A program made the translations under genes and the position numbers. A DNA stretch of 64,000 nucleotides from Dialister succinatiphilus YIT 11850 (GTDB taxonomy: Bacteria; Bacillota; Negativicutes; Veillonellales; Dialisteraceae): positions 1,004,291 through 1,068,290 of the forward strand of contig NZ_JH591187.1 in the NCBI RefSeq assembly GCF_000242435.1, in the 5' to 3' direction. Every line of letters starts with the position of its first letter. Position 1 is the first letter of the stretch. Positions 17,193 through 24,676 of the stretch are shown here, piece by piece. The notes under the pieces are model-generated. The model saw nothing but the letters and a program-made list of their open reading frames with translations. It had not been told where the DNA came from and ran no database searches.

Positions 17193-18815
17193 TCATTCGA
17201 TTTTGCCGATAAAGCGGTAGAAGATTTCCACTTCCTGTTCCCGGCTTCCGTCCTCACTTTTGACCGCTTCATGGACAAGGATTTTTTCAATCAGCGTATT
17301 CAGAAGTTCAGCCGTCAATTCTGTGGGATTGACATACTGTTTCATCAGACCTATCCACTTTTCAGCGTCAACCGCTGTCTGGGCGGCGGTCTCCATCGCT
17401 TCGTGAAGCCGTTCAATTTTTACGTCCAATTCTCGCTGTTCGCCCTGATACTTTTCGGACAGCATATTGAAATTGTATTCTGTAATGCGTCCGGCAGACC
17501 AGTCCTCATACATTTTTGCAAACAGGGTGTCTACTTCTGCTTTGCGCTTTTCCGCCTTTTTCAGTTCGGCTGTCTGCCGCTTCCTTGCAGTATTGCGTTC
17601 CTTGTCGCTGGCGTTAAGTAGCCGTTTCAGAAGTTTGTCCCCATCCTGCTGTGCCAGCACAGACCAGTATTGCAGACGGGAAAGGACATAGGCGTAAAGC
17701 ACATCATAGCGGATATAGTGCATGGAACACTGGTGCAATCCTTGCCCGTACTTGCTACAATGGTAGTGGGCATAGGGATTTTTGTTCTGGCTGTTCATAC
17801 CATAGGCCAGCGACCAGCCGCAGTCCGCACATTTTACCAGCCCGGAAAATATCTGTGTTGTGCCGTTCTTCTGCCGTCTGCGCCTGTTGCAAATCTGCTC
17901 CTGTACTTGACGGAACACATCTTCGGAAATAATCGCTTCGTGGGTGTTCTCCACACGATACCATTCCTCTTTTGGCTTGCGTACTTTCTTCTTGTTTTTG
18001 AATGAAATGTTGGTCTGCTTATTGTGGACGCTGTGTCCGATATAGGTTTCCTCTTTCAGAATACTTTTCACCTGCGCTATCGTCCACGCATAGGCTTTTT
18101 CCTCCGGCGCTCCGGCATAGATATTTGCGAAAGTGCCGTATCTCTGGAAATTCAGCCAGCCGGGAGTAGGTACTTTTTCTTCGACCAAAATCCGTGTAAT
18201 GCTGGCGGCTCCCCGGCCATGAACGGCAAGGTCAAAAATCTTTTCGATAATCCACCTTGTTTCCGGGTCAATCAGAAGATGGCCTTTCTTATCTGGGTCT
18301 TTGACATAGCCAAGCGGAGCATAGGCTCCATAGTGTGCGCCATTTGCGAACCGTGTCCGCATGGCCGCCTTTACCTTTTTGCTGGTCTGGCGGGCGTGCA
18401 TTTCATTCAGAATGTTGAGGAATGGGGCAAGCTCATTCTCTCCGTTGATGGTGTCCACATTGTCATTGACAGCGATATAGCGGACGCCTTTGCTGGGAAA
18501 GTAGATTTCCGTGTACTGGCCGGTCAGAATGTAGTTTCTGCCTAAGCGGGATAAATCCTTCGTAACAACGCAGTTGATTTTCCCGTCCTCAATGTCATCA
18601 ATCATTCTCTGAAAATCCGGCCTGTCAAAGTTCGTTCCAGACCATCCATCGTCGATATATTCATCTATGACATTCAGGCCATGCTCGGCGGCATATTGCC
18701 GGAGCATCATGCGTTGTGTCTGAATACTCCCGCTTTCTCCTTGCAGTTCATCGTCCCGGCTCAATCTCATATAAAGCGCCGTGTTGTAAATCGTAGTATT
18801 GTAAGGTTGTTTCAC
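17193..18815 (-). CDS. Large serine recombinase (TndX/TnpX type)
   Basis: Integrates and excises the element. About 540 residues. The N-terminal resolvase domain has ALYMRLSRDDE with the nucleophilic Ser, followed by TKDLSRLGRN. Then come the recombinase domain, a zinc-ribbon-like segment (CADCGWSLAYG ... HYHCSKYG ... CSMHY) and a coiled coil near residues 380-460. The GTG at 18815 is chosen as start because GAAGGAGGA lies 8 nt before it; a longer reading to 18848 has no such site. It is the outermost gene, 10 bp inside the left junction, the usual place for this enzyme. Confidence 0.93.
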   Translation of the reverse strand: MKQPYNTTIYNTALYMRLSRDDELQGESGSIQTQRMMLRQYAAEHGLNVIDEYIDDGWSGTNFDRPDFQRMIDDIEDGKINCVVTKDLSRLGRNYILTGQYTEIYFPSKGVRYIAVNDNVDTINGENELAPFLNILNEMHARQTSKKVKAAMRTRFANGAHYGAYAPLGYVKDPDKKGHLLIDPETRWIIEKIFDLAVHGRGAASITRILVEEKVPTPGWLNFQRYGTFANIYAGAPEEKAYAWTIAQVKSILKEETYIGHSVHNKQTNISFKNKKKVRKPKEEWYRVENTHEAIISEDVFRQVQEQICNRRRRQKNGTTQIFSGLVKCADCGWSLAYGMNSQNKNPYAHYHCSKYGQGLHQCSMHYIRYDVLYAYVLSRLQYWSVLAQQDGDKLLKRLLNASDKERNTARKRQTAELKKAEKRKAEVDTLFAKMYEDWSAGRITEYNFNMLSEKYQGEQRELDVKIERLHEAMETAAQTAVDAEKWIGLMKQYVNPTELTAELLNTLIEKILVHEAVKSEDGSREQEVEIFYRFIGKIE

Positions 18816-18914
18816 CGTAAAAATCCTCCTTCTAAAGAAACAACCCACGCTTACAATACTTTTGCTCTATGGCAATTATATCATAAGCGTGGGCGTGTTA
18901 TCAATGATGGGCTA

Positions 18915-19109
18915 TCAGGTTGAAGCGGCTTTTTCTGCGGTATGCCGCACCACATCTACAATCAGATCACCGAGGGGCTTCCCGCCTGCGGCGAAGTGTT
19001 CGGAGATTTTTATACGGTTGTTCCCACATACAAAATACTGCGTGCCGTTCTCTGCTTGTATAACCTGCCCTGTTCGGGGTGTAAAAATATCGCTTTCACT
19101 TTTTGCCAT
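18915..19109 (-). CDS. Small TnpW-like element protein
   Basis: About 64 residues. The core VCGNNRIKISEHFAAGG followed by a Leu/Ile/Val helix (LGDLIVDVVRHTA) resembles the short TnpW proteins of Tn4451-family transposons, whose function is unknown. The ATG at 19109 is preceded by GGAGGACACTGG; an upstream in-frame start at 19151 lacks a ribosome site. It sits between the recombinase and relaxase genes on the same strand. The family link rests on context and a weak pattern match. Confidence 0.6.
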   Translation of the reverse strand: MAKSESDIFTPRTGQVIQAENGTQYFVCGNNRIKISEHFAAGGKPLGDLIVDVVRHTAEKAAST

Positions 19110-19181
19110 CCAGTGTCCTCCATATTCAGTTTTCAAGGTACAATGCCGCACAGAGGCGGCGAAAATTTCTGCTTATATCTA

Positions 19182-20126
19182 TCACCTTTCCTTTACCGTG
19201 TGCCGCTGCTGACGTTTCAGTTCCGCCAGTATATCCGGCGGGATACGGTCAACCAGCCGCTGTAAATTGTCCAGTTCGCTTTTCAGCTTTGCCCGTTCCA
19301 TCGTATCTTTCATCTTTCCTTTTTCGCTGGCCTTTGCCCTTGCTTCCAACTTCTCATTCTCCGCCAGCAGGTCATTGATTGTGACCTTGTACTTTTTCAA
19401 CTGCCCGGAGAAATTCTCCATCTGCGGGAACCACTTTTTCAGCATGGAGAGGGCTTCCTCTTTTTTCTTTCCGGCGTTCAGCGGGTTAATGCCGTCCAGT
19501 GTGGCTTCAATGGCTCTTGCCTGCCGGGAGAGGGAAACCGCCTGTTTGAAAAGCCGGGTGGGGATATGCTTCCGGCCTGTCCTGCTGGCGCTCTCCCCAC
19601 GCTCCAAGTCAGGATATTTCTCCACCATATAGGCGTGAAAATCGTCCTGCCACTTCGTCAGGTTTGCCCGGTTGCCGATAATCTCCTTTGCACACAGGCG
19701 GTTGTCCTTTGTCAGCGGAACAAAGGTCAAATGCAGGTGGGGCGTTTTCTCGTCCATGTGTACCACCGCCGACACGATATTTTCCCGTCCTACCCGGCCA
19801 ATGAGGAAGTCCGCCGCCCTCTGGAAAAACGCCTGTATCTCCTTTGGGGATTTCCCCTTGAAAAACTCCGGGCTGGCAGTTACCAGCGTATCGACAAACC
19901 GTGTGCTGTCCTTGCGGGTTCGGCACCCGGCCTGTTCAATGCGGTTTTGAATGAAATGATAGTACCTGCCCTCTGGCTTGACGATATGAAAGTTGTACTT
20001 GCTCCGGCTTGTGTCAATGTCGGGGTTGCTGGCGTATTGTTCTTTCTGTCTTTCGTGATGGGCTTCCAGCGGCCTTGCCGGGTTGCCCTTGTGCTTCTCA
20101 AACCGCAAAATTGCGTGTTGTGCCAT
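19182..20126 (-). CDS. mob: MobV-family relaxase (Pre/Mob)
   Basis: Nicks DNA at oriT and starts conjugative mobilization. 314 residues. The N-terminus has the MobV N-block (AILRFEKHKGN) and the key HMDEKTPHLHLTFVPL motif that binds metal and supports nicking. The C-terminal 90 residues form a Lys/Glu-rich coiled coil. AAAGGAG precedes the ATG. A large inverted repeat just upstream (20140-20211) is the best oriT candidate. Length is at the short end for MobV, but all N-terminal motifs are present. Confidence 0.9.
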   Translation of the reverse strand: MAQHAILRFEKHKGNPARPLEAHHERQKEQYASNPDIDTSRSKYNFHIVKPEGRYYHFIQNRIEQAGCRTRKDSTRFVDTLVTASPEFFKGKSPKEIQAFFQRAADFLIGRVGRENIVSAVVHMDEKTPHLHLTFVPLTKDNRLCAKEIIGNRANLTKWQDDFHAYMVEKYPDLERGESASRTGRKHIPTRLFKQAVSLSRQARAIEATLDGINPLNAGKKKEEALSMLKKWFPQMENFSGQLKKYKVTINDLLAENEKLEARAKASEKGKMKDTMERAKLKSELDNLQRLVDRIPPDILAELKRQQRHTVKER

Positions 20127-20139
20127 TCTGCTCCTTTCC

Positions 20140-20211
20140 CCATTCCTTTCCTATCCGGGGTTTTCCACAGGGAAAATCCCGCAGAAATTAGCTCGGATAG
20201 GATTGGAATGG
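20140..20211. other. Large inverted repeat upstream of the relaxase gene (candidate oriT)
   Basis: The 18-bp arms 20140-20157 (CCATTCCTTTCCTATCCG) and 20194-20211 match at 16 of 18 positions. Between them GGGGTTTTCC and GGGAAAATCCC form an inner stem. The structure begins 14 bp upstream of the mob start codon, where MobV origins often lie. It could instead be a replication origin for the neighbouring RepA_N protein. Confidence 0.55.
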
Positions 20212-20309
20212 ATAGAATATAAATAAATCTTTTTAATCTTTGTATTTCTATATACCGTCCGGTTTTCGTACTTCCGGGGAGTGATTTCCTCACTTCATAA
20301 GTACGGTTT

Positions 20310-20705
20310 TCAGCCCTCCGGCGTACCAGAACCGGATTTCTTGAAGTCGGTGTTTGGAACCGCTTCATAGGATTTTGGGAAAATGCGGTTGGGTTTTCCA
20401 CAGCCCTGCTTCTGGATCTCCACCAGCCCGGCGTATTGCAGTTCCCGCAGGGTGTTTACCGCTTTCTGCCGCCCACAGTGGAGCAGGTCAACCACCTCGC
20501 AGATGGGATAGTACAGATAAATCCGTCCGCAATCATCCGCCCACCCATTCTTGCGGGATAACTCTGTCCGGCGCAGGATAAAGGCGTACAGAACCTTTGC
20601 CTCGTTGGACAAGGGCTTGAATGTGGGGGCTTCAAAGAGGAAATTCGGGAGCCGGGTGAAGCTGAACGCCTTTTCCGGCTGATGGATATAGATGGTATTT
20701 GTCAT
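20310..20705 (-). CDS. Replication initiator protein A, N-terminal domain only (probably truncated)
   Basis: 131 residues that match the RepA_N winged-helix region: SFTRLPNFLFEAPTFKPLSNEAK is split by strand turns, then LRRTELSRKNGW and REL-YAGLVEIQKQGCGKPNRI follow. Relatives on clostridial elements, as I recall them, run well past 250 residues with a second domain. Here the frame ends at SGSGTPEG and only 180 bp remain before mob. Downstream another frame reads AENRTYEVRKS, similar to the usual continuation, so a frameshift plus deletion is plausible. No clear ribosome site precedes the ATG. It may be non-functional. Confidence 0.7.
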   Translation of the reverse strand: MTNTIYIHQPEKAFSFTRLPNFLFEAPTFKPLSNEAKVLYAFILRRTELSRKNGWADDCGRIYLYYPICEVVDLLHCGRQKAVNTLRELQYAGLVEIQKQGCGKPNRIFPKSYEAVPNTDFKKSGSGTPEG

Positions 20706-20816
20706 AGTGCGTTTTGTGGACGGTTAGAAGCCCGTTTTCCGGGGCGGGCGATACTTTATACCACCAGCCCCGGTTTGGGGCTTGCGAAGCCTGATAAATC
20801 AAGGCTTTTTTCGCTC

Positions 20817-21230
20817 CTAACTGTCCACAGCAGACCTCCTTTTCCGTTCACTTTCTGTTTTCTGCCGCCTGTGAACTCTGGCGGCACAGCCGGGGCAGTA
20901 TTTTGCCCGGTTGGATTTGGGGACGAACACACCGCCGCAGACCTCACAGCGTTTCAAGTCCTTATCCCGGAAAATCTCCGCTTCCAGCGTCCCGTCCAGC
21001 GGCAAGACCGCCCAGCGGAACCACTTACAGCAGACCGAGAAAGAAATCGTCTGCGGACAGGTGCAGGTGTCCCCATCGTCAAGGACAATGCAGTTGCCGT
21101 CCTCACAGCAACAGCACTCCCGGCGTATCAGGCTGGCCGCCTGTTTTCTCTGCGCCGGGGTCATGCGGTAAAGGGAACCGTCCGGCCTGCGTTCCAGCGG
21201 CGGCAAGTCTTTATAGGGGTTATCTCTCAT
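20817..21230 (-). CDS. Cysteine-rich mobile-element protein (Cys-rich VLP type)
   Basis: About 137 residues with 12 Cys. A CCCC cluster (RRECCCCEDGNC) is followed by CTCPQ and FSVCCKWF, then a zinc-finger-like CEVCGGVF...KYCPGC near the C-terminus. Such proteins are common passengers of clostridial mobile elements and have no known function. Metal or nucleic-acid binding is suggested by the paired CxxC motifs. The start at 21230 follows GGAGGGAACGC; longer readings to 21326 lack a ribosome site. Confidence 0.75.
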   Translation of the reverse strand: MRDNPYKDLPPLERRPDGSLYRMTPAQRKQAASLIRRECCCCEDGNCIVLDDGDTCTCPQTISFSVCCKWFRWAVLPLDGTLEAEIFRDKDLKRCEVCGGVFVPKSNRAKYCPGCAARVHRRQKTESERKRRSAVDS

Positions 21231-21325
21231 GCGTTCCCTCCATTTTGCTTTCCGTTGCCGTTCTCCCCGAAAAGGTTTCCTGCCCCATTCCTGCGGCGTG
21301 TTCCGGCGTTGGCACGCTCCTCGCA

Positions 21326-21350
21326 ACTTCGGGACATTTTGTCCCGAAGT
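21326..21350. repeat. Perfect inverted repeat ACTTCGGGACA / TGTCCCGAAGT
   Basis: An 11-bp stem with a 3-nt loop in the divergent region of the element. A related, imperfect copy (CAACTTCGGGACA ... TGTCCACAAGTTG) lies near 24206-24235 at the other end of the cargo. It could be a nick site, a replication site or a regulator site. Confidence 0.6.
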
Positions 21351-21456
21351 CCGACTCCTTGCGGTGCTTCCCCAGCCGGGGTATTCCTTTTCGGACGGTC
21401 ATTCTGTTTTCAAGGTGCCGTCCATCGATGAACTACCCTAAGTCTACACGAAAAAA

Positions 21457-21541
21457 ATGCAATTCCCGGAATATTGCGAGAATTGCATTTTGATGAAGTT
21501 TACACTTTGGAAATTGCATTTTTGCAATCATTCTGTATAAT
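21457..21541 (+). promoter_or_regulatory. Promoter and repeated ATTGCA/TGCAAT operators of the XRE regulator
   Basis: TTGCAT (21514-21519), 16-bp spacer, TATAAT (21536-21541). TGCAATT at 21458, AATTGCA at 21481, AATTGCA at 21512 and TTGCAAT at 21522 are half sites arranged as inverted pairs. The last pair overlaps the -35 box, as expected for an autorepressor. Confidence 0.6.
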
Positions 21542-21568
21542 GGAAGTATGCGGAGGAGGTGCGTATCT

Positions 21569-22372
21569 ATGGCTTTACCCGGAACGCCCGGACAGCGGAT
21601 TTCCGATTTATGCAACGGGAACCACATCACACAAAAGGAACTTGCGGAGAAGATAGGCGTTTCCGCTTCCCAGTTGAGCCGCATTGTCAGCGGCGAAACA
21701 AGAACGGTCAGCAGTGATATTCTCATAGGTGTGGCAAAGGAATTTAAGGTATCGACAGACTACATACTGGGCTTGTCTACCGTGAGCGTTCGTAAAAGCT
21801 ACGATATTTCTGAATTAGGCTTGTCCGAGGGAGCCGTGAGGGGGCTTGTGACGGGTGCTGTTGATGTGCAAATCCTCAACCGCCTGTTGGAACACAGGAA
21901 TTTTCCTAAGCTGATAGATTTGATACGGATTTATTTTCAGGATACGGCGGCAAAGGGCATAACAGCAAGAAACCAGCTTATCGAGATGGCAACGGCTTCC
22001 CTGTCCGACCTGATGAAAGAACACCCGGAACACCGGGCAGAAGCGAAGCAGGATTTACAGCTTTTGAACGCCCAAAAGATAGGGGAACATGAAGCGGAGA
22101 TTGAAAAAATCAAAAATGTGTTCCTGGCTATCCTGCGGGACATTAAGAAAGACATTGACAACGGGGAACAGCCGGGAGAAGCTGTGACCGCCGCTATGTT
22201 CCAAGCCATGCGGGACGCACTGGCGGAACAGAAACAAAAACCACTTTCCATTGACGATGTAACGGCGATGATAGCTGGACAGATCGGACAGCTTACACCG
22301 ATGGATAAAGAAACTGTTGAAATGTTCCAGCAGTTTGCGAAGAAGATGATTGAGCAGGCAGGAACAAAGTGA
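21569..22372 (+). CDS. XRE-family transcriptional regulator of the element
   Basis: About 267 residues. The N-terminal helix-turn-helix (ISDLCNGNHITQKELAEKIGVSASQLSRIVSG) is shown by the QKELAEKIGVS and SQLSRIVSG helices. It is followed by TDYILGLS, usual for element XRE proteins. The C-terminal half is helical and Glu/Lys-rich with no recognised fold. The ATG at 21569 follows GGAGGAGG with 9-nt spacing. It probably controls its own promoter and the divergent mobilization genes. Confidence 0.85.
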   Translation: MALPGTPGQRISDLCNGNHITQKELAEKIGVSASQLSRIVSGETRTVSSDILIGVAKEFKVSTDYILGLSTVSVRKSYDISELGLSEGAVRGLVTGAVDVQILNRLLEHRNFPKLIDLIRIYFQDTAAKGITARNQLIEMATASLSDLMKEHPEHRAEAKQDLQLLNAQKIGEHEAEIEKIKNVFLAILRDIKKDIDNGEQPGEAVTAAMFQAMRDALAEQKQKPLSIDDVTAMIAGQIGQLTPMDKETVEMFQQFAKKMIEQAGTK

Positions 22373-22400
22373 TAAATTTGAATTGTGAGGGAAAATACAG

Positions 22401-22946
22401 ATGAATCAAGGAAGAATTATTGTGATTACAGGCTCACCGGGGACAGGAAAAACAACAACTGCGTCAATTGTCGCAAAGGAATCAGATATGGATAAATCAG
22501 TGCATATGCACACCGATGACTTTTTTCATTACTTAAGCAAAGGCGCAATACCACCACATTTGCCAGAATCCAACGAGCAAAATCTGGTTGTCATTGAAGC
22601 CTTTTTAGAAGCTGCAAAGCGATATGCTCGTGGCGGATATGATGTAATTGTAGATGGGATTGTCGGGCCATGGTTTTTGGAGCCATGGAAAGCTCTTGCC
22701 CAAGAAGATTACGAGGTACACTATATTGTATTAAGAGCGAGTAAAAAAGAAACTATGAAGCGAGCTGTGGAACGCTCAAAATTAGATAGAAAAACAAATA
22801 TTGAATTAGTGGAAACAATGTGGGAGCAATTTTCCGGTTTGGGAGTATATGAATCAAATGTCATAGACACAACTACATTCACAATTAAAGATACGGTTTC
22901 CGCAATAAAAGAAAGAGTTGCATGTGGGACGTCTTTACTATCTTAG
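22401..22946 (+). CDS. P-loop kinase of unknown substrate (zeta-toxin / CPT-like fold)
   Basis: 181 residues. Walker A GSPGTGKTTT is near residue 11, followed by HTDDFFHYL, where an Asp pair would bind Mg, and a DGIVGPWFLEPW segment. The layout resembles small kinases such as chloramphenicol phosphotransferase, gluconate kinase and zeta toxin. No epsilon-type antitoxin gene is adjacent. It lies 28 bp after the XRE gene and upstream of the streptomycin adenylyltransferase gene in AT-rich DNA. It may be a resistance or nucleotide-modifying kinase. The substrate is unknown. Confidence 0.7.
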   Translation: MNQGRIIVITGSPGTGKTTTASIVAKESDMDKSVHMHTDDFFHYLSKGAIPPHLPESNEQNLVVIEAFLEAAKRYARGGYDVIVDGIVGPWFLEPWKALAQEDYEVHYIVLRASKKETMKRAVERSKLDRKTNIELVETMWEQFSGLGVYESNVIDTTTFTIKDTVSAIKERVACGTSLLS

Positions 22947-22988
22947 ACATTCCCATTTGTCAGGAAGATAGCAAAGCCAGCCGAGCCA

Positions 22989-23033
22989 GTCAACGGTCAA
23001 GATGAACGGCGCATTTCATGCGCCGCCGTTGAC
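22989..23033. repeat. Long hairpin upstream of the ANT(6) gene
   Basis: GTCAACGG pairs with CCGTTGAC and an inner GGCGCAT pairs with ATGCGCC around a 3-nt loop. A second, smaller CCCGCC/GGCGGG pair follows at about 23036-23070. Together they fill the leader before the resistance gene and could be a terminator, an attenuator or a scar of cargo insertion. Confidence 0.5.
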
Positions 23034-23121
23034 AGTCCCGCCCGTCTTTGCTAAAGGGTAATCAAGGCGGGAAAGCCCTAAAATGGCTTCACACCTATTT
23101 CAATAATTGGAGGAGATAAAA

Positions 23122-23988
23122 ATGAGATCAGAAAAGGAAGTTTATGATATTGTTTTGAATTTTGCAAAAACAGACAAACGCATTCGCATGGTTACTTTGG
23201 AAGGATCTAGAACAAATACAAATATTCCGCCTGATGATTTTCAGGATTTTGATATTACTTTTTTTGTTACGGATATGGACAGCTTCACAAGTGATGATAA
23301 ATGGCTAGATATATTTGGTGAAAGGTTGATTCTGCAAAAGCCGGAAGATATGGAATTATTTCCAGCTGTAGAAAAGGGATTTTCATATTTAATGCTGTTT
23401 ACTGATGATGTTAAGATAGATTTAACTTTGCTGCCGCTGGAACTGATAGACGAGTATTTTACATGGGATAAACTGGTAAAGTTACTGTTGGATAAAGACA
23501 ACCGTATCGTAAAGCCGCCAATACCAACGGATATAGACTACCACTTGCAGAAGCCTACTCAAAGAATGTTTGACGATTGCTGTAATGAATTTTGGAATAC
23601 TACAACATATGTAGTAAAGGGCTTATGCCGCAAAGAAATTCTTTTTGCTATTGACCATATGAATGATATAGTACGAAAAGAATTGCTTCGCATGATTTCC
23701 TGGCTGATTGGTATCAAACAGGGATTTCATTTCAGTTTGGGAAAAAACTATAAATTTATGAAGCAATATGTCCCAGAGGAATTGTGGGAACGACTTATGT
23801 CCACTTATAATATGGATTCCTATCCCCATATGTGGGAATCCTTTGAACAATGTATGGCATTGTTCCGGGAGGTTTCGTCAGAAGTGGCATGCCAGTTGGA
23901 TTACCAGTATCCACTATATGATGAAAAAATCAGTAATTATGTGATTCGGCAAAAGAAAAAATATGGCATTGAAGATGATAACAAATAA
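23122..23988 (+). CDS. aadE: Aminoglycoside 6-nucleotidyltransferase, ANT(6) family (streptomycin resistance)
   Basis: Adenylylates streptomycin at position 6. About 288 residues, typical for ANT(6). Family blocks seen are MRSEKEVYD at the N-terminus, TLEGSRTNTNIP with the GSR nucleotidyltransferase motif, FQDFDITFFV with the paired Asp, QKPEDMELFP, and DDCCNEFWN / GLCRKEILFAIDH. The start at 23122 follows GGAGGAGATAAAA; an in-frame ATG at 23107 lies before that site. The gene is AT-rich compared with the element backbone, a sign of separate acquisition. The exact allele (Ia, Ib or other) cannot be fixed by eye. Confidence 0.92.
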   Translation: MRSEKEVYDIVLNFAKTDKRIRMVTLEGSRTNTNIPPDDFQDFDITFFVTDMDSFTSDDKWLDIFGERLILQKPEDMELFPAVEKGFSYLMLFTDDVKIDLTLLPLELIDEYFTWDKLVKLLLDKDNRIVKPPIPTDIDYHLQKPTQRMFDDCCNEFWNTTTYVVKGLCRKEILFAIDHMNDIVRKELLRMISWLIGIKQGFHFSLGKNYKFMKQYVPEELWERLMSTYNMDSYPHMWESFEQCMALFREVSSEVACQLDYQYPLYDEKISNYVIRQKKKYGIEDDNK

Positions 23989-24473
23989 AATTTTTTCAAT
24001 CGAAAAAATTTATTTTGATTATTCAATTTTGAAAAACTGAATACCTCAAAATCAGAAAGAGAGCGGCCAAGCACTTTGAGGGATTGGCCGCCTTGTCCAC
24101 CCATCCAGCGGGACAGCGGGCGGAGGTCAAGGCCGGGTGTAAACCCGTTCATTTCAGCCTTGACGGTTGCCCGTTGTCCTGCTACTTTTCCGGGAGTGTG
24201 GCCACAACTTCGGGACACTTTGTCCACAAGTTGGAGCGTAGGACGAGGAACTGGGGCTTTCATATACGCCCTGTCTGCTGATGAGTCCAGACCTGCGCTT
24301 GCGGCTCCACGCCACGCAAGCACAGCCCTGTTTTCCTGCCGCTTCAAATGCCCTTGCCCTCCCCGGCGGCAACGGCATTTTCACGGCAACGCCGGCAGAG
24401 CGTATAACACACTACACTTTGCTTCGCAAAGTCGTGTGCCAAATGGGGGCGTTGCCCCCTTTGGAAACCCCCA
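23989..24473. other. Non-coding right part of the mobile element
   Basis: About 485 bp with no supported gene. It returns to GC-rich backbone composition after the AT-rich cargo. It holds the second CAACTTCGGGACA-type repeat near 24206-24235 and small hairpins such as GGGGGC/GCCCCC near 24445. Both strands have open frames here, but none has a ribosome site or recognisable product. Confidence 0.5.
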
Positions 24474-24525
24474 CAAGAAAAGGCGGTACGCTACCCCTCC
24501 ACGGGGCGCATACCGCCTTTTCTTG
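24474..24525. terminator. Strong bidirectional hairpin near the element's right end
   Basis: CAAGAAAAGGCGGTA pairs with TACCGCCTTTTCTTG, closing a loop that holds a smaller CCCC/GGGG stem. It would insulate the element from transcription entering from glyS. Confidence 0.6.
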
Positions 24526-24579
24526 TTATCCAGCCCTCCGGCTGTATCGGTTGAGCAAAAGTCCGCGTGGGATTGATGT

Positions 24580-24601
24580 GGTATCTTTAACTTTGGGAAA
24601 C
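24580..24601. other. Right junction (attR) of the mobile element
   Basis: GGTATCT (24580-24586) repeats the left junction. TATCTTTAACTTTGGGAAAC (24582-24601) is the right arm of the interrupted palindrome and pairs with 17151-17170 at 18 of 20 positions. Confidence 0.7.
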
Positions 24602-24628
24602 TCCCCTTTCCCATTCTTATGTCAAATT

Positions 24629-24663
24629 AAAAATCCCCCAAAGTTTCCTTTGGAGGATTTTTT
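24629..24663 (-). terminator. Terminator of glyQS
   Basis: The stem AAAAATCCcCCAAAG / CTTTGGaGGATTTTT lies about 13 bp beyond the glyS stop. On the minus strand it ends in a T tract. Confidence 0.88.
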
Positions 24664-24676
24664 CATTCATGAATCA

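Larger units (their letters stand above)
17177..24586. mobile_element. Integrative mobilizable element with streptomycin-resistance cargo
   Basis: A 7.4-kb element bounded by the direct repeat GGTATCT. Joining the outer flanks gives a 48-bp palindrome whose 20-bp arms match at 18 positions, which strongly supports these ends. Gene content resembles Tn4451-type elements: large serine recombinase at the left end, TnpW-like protein, MobV relaxase, RepA_N fragment, Cys-rich protein and XRE regulator. The cargo (22.4-24.0 kb) is much more AT-rich than the backbone and probably has a separate origin. There are no type IV secretion genes, so transfer would need a helper element. Confidence 0.85.

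Noticed and set aside
19880-20401. 173-codon minus-strand frame as a separate gene
   Set aside because: It overlaps both the RepA_N gene and the relaxase start in another frame. Its useful content is only a likely remnant of the RepA_N continuation.
22401-22946. Zeta toxin of a toxin-antitoxin pair
   Set aside because: The fold fits, but no small antitoxin gene is adjacent and the diagnostic zeta substrate-binding residues could not be confirmed by eye.
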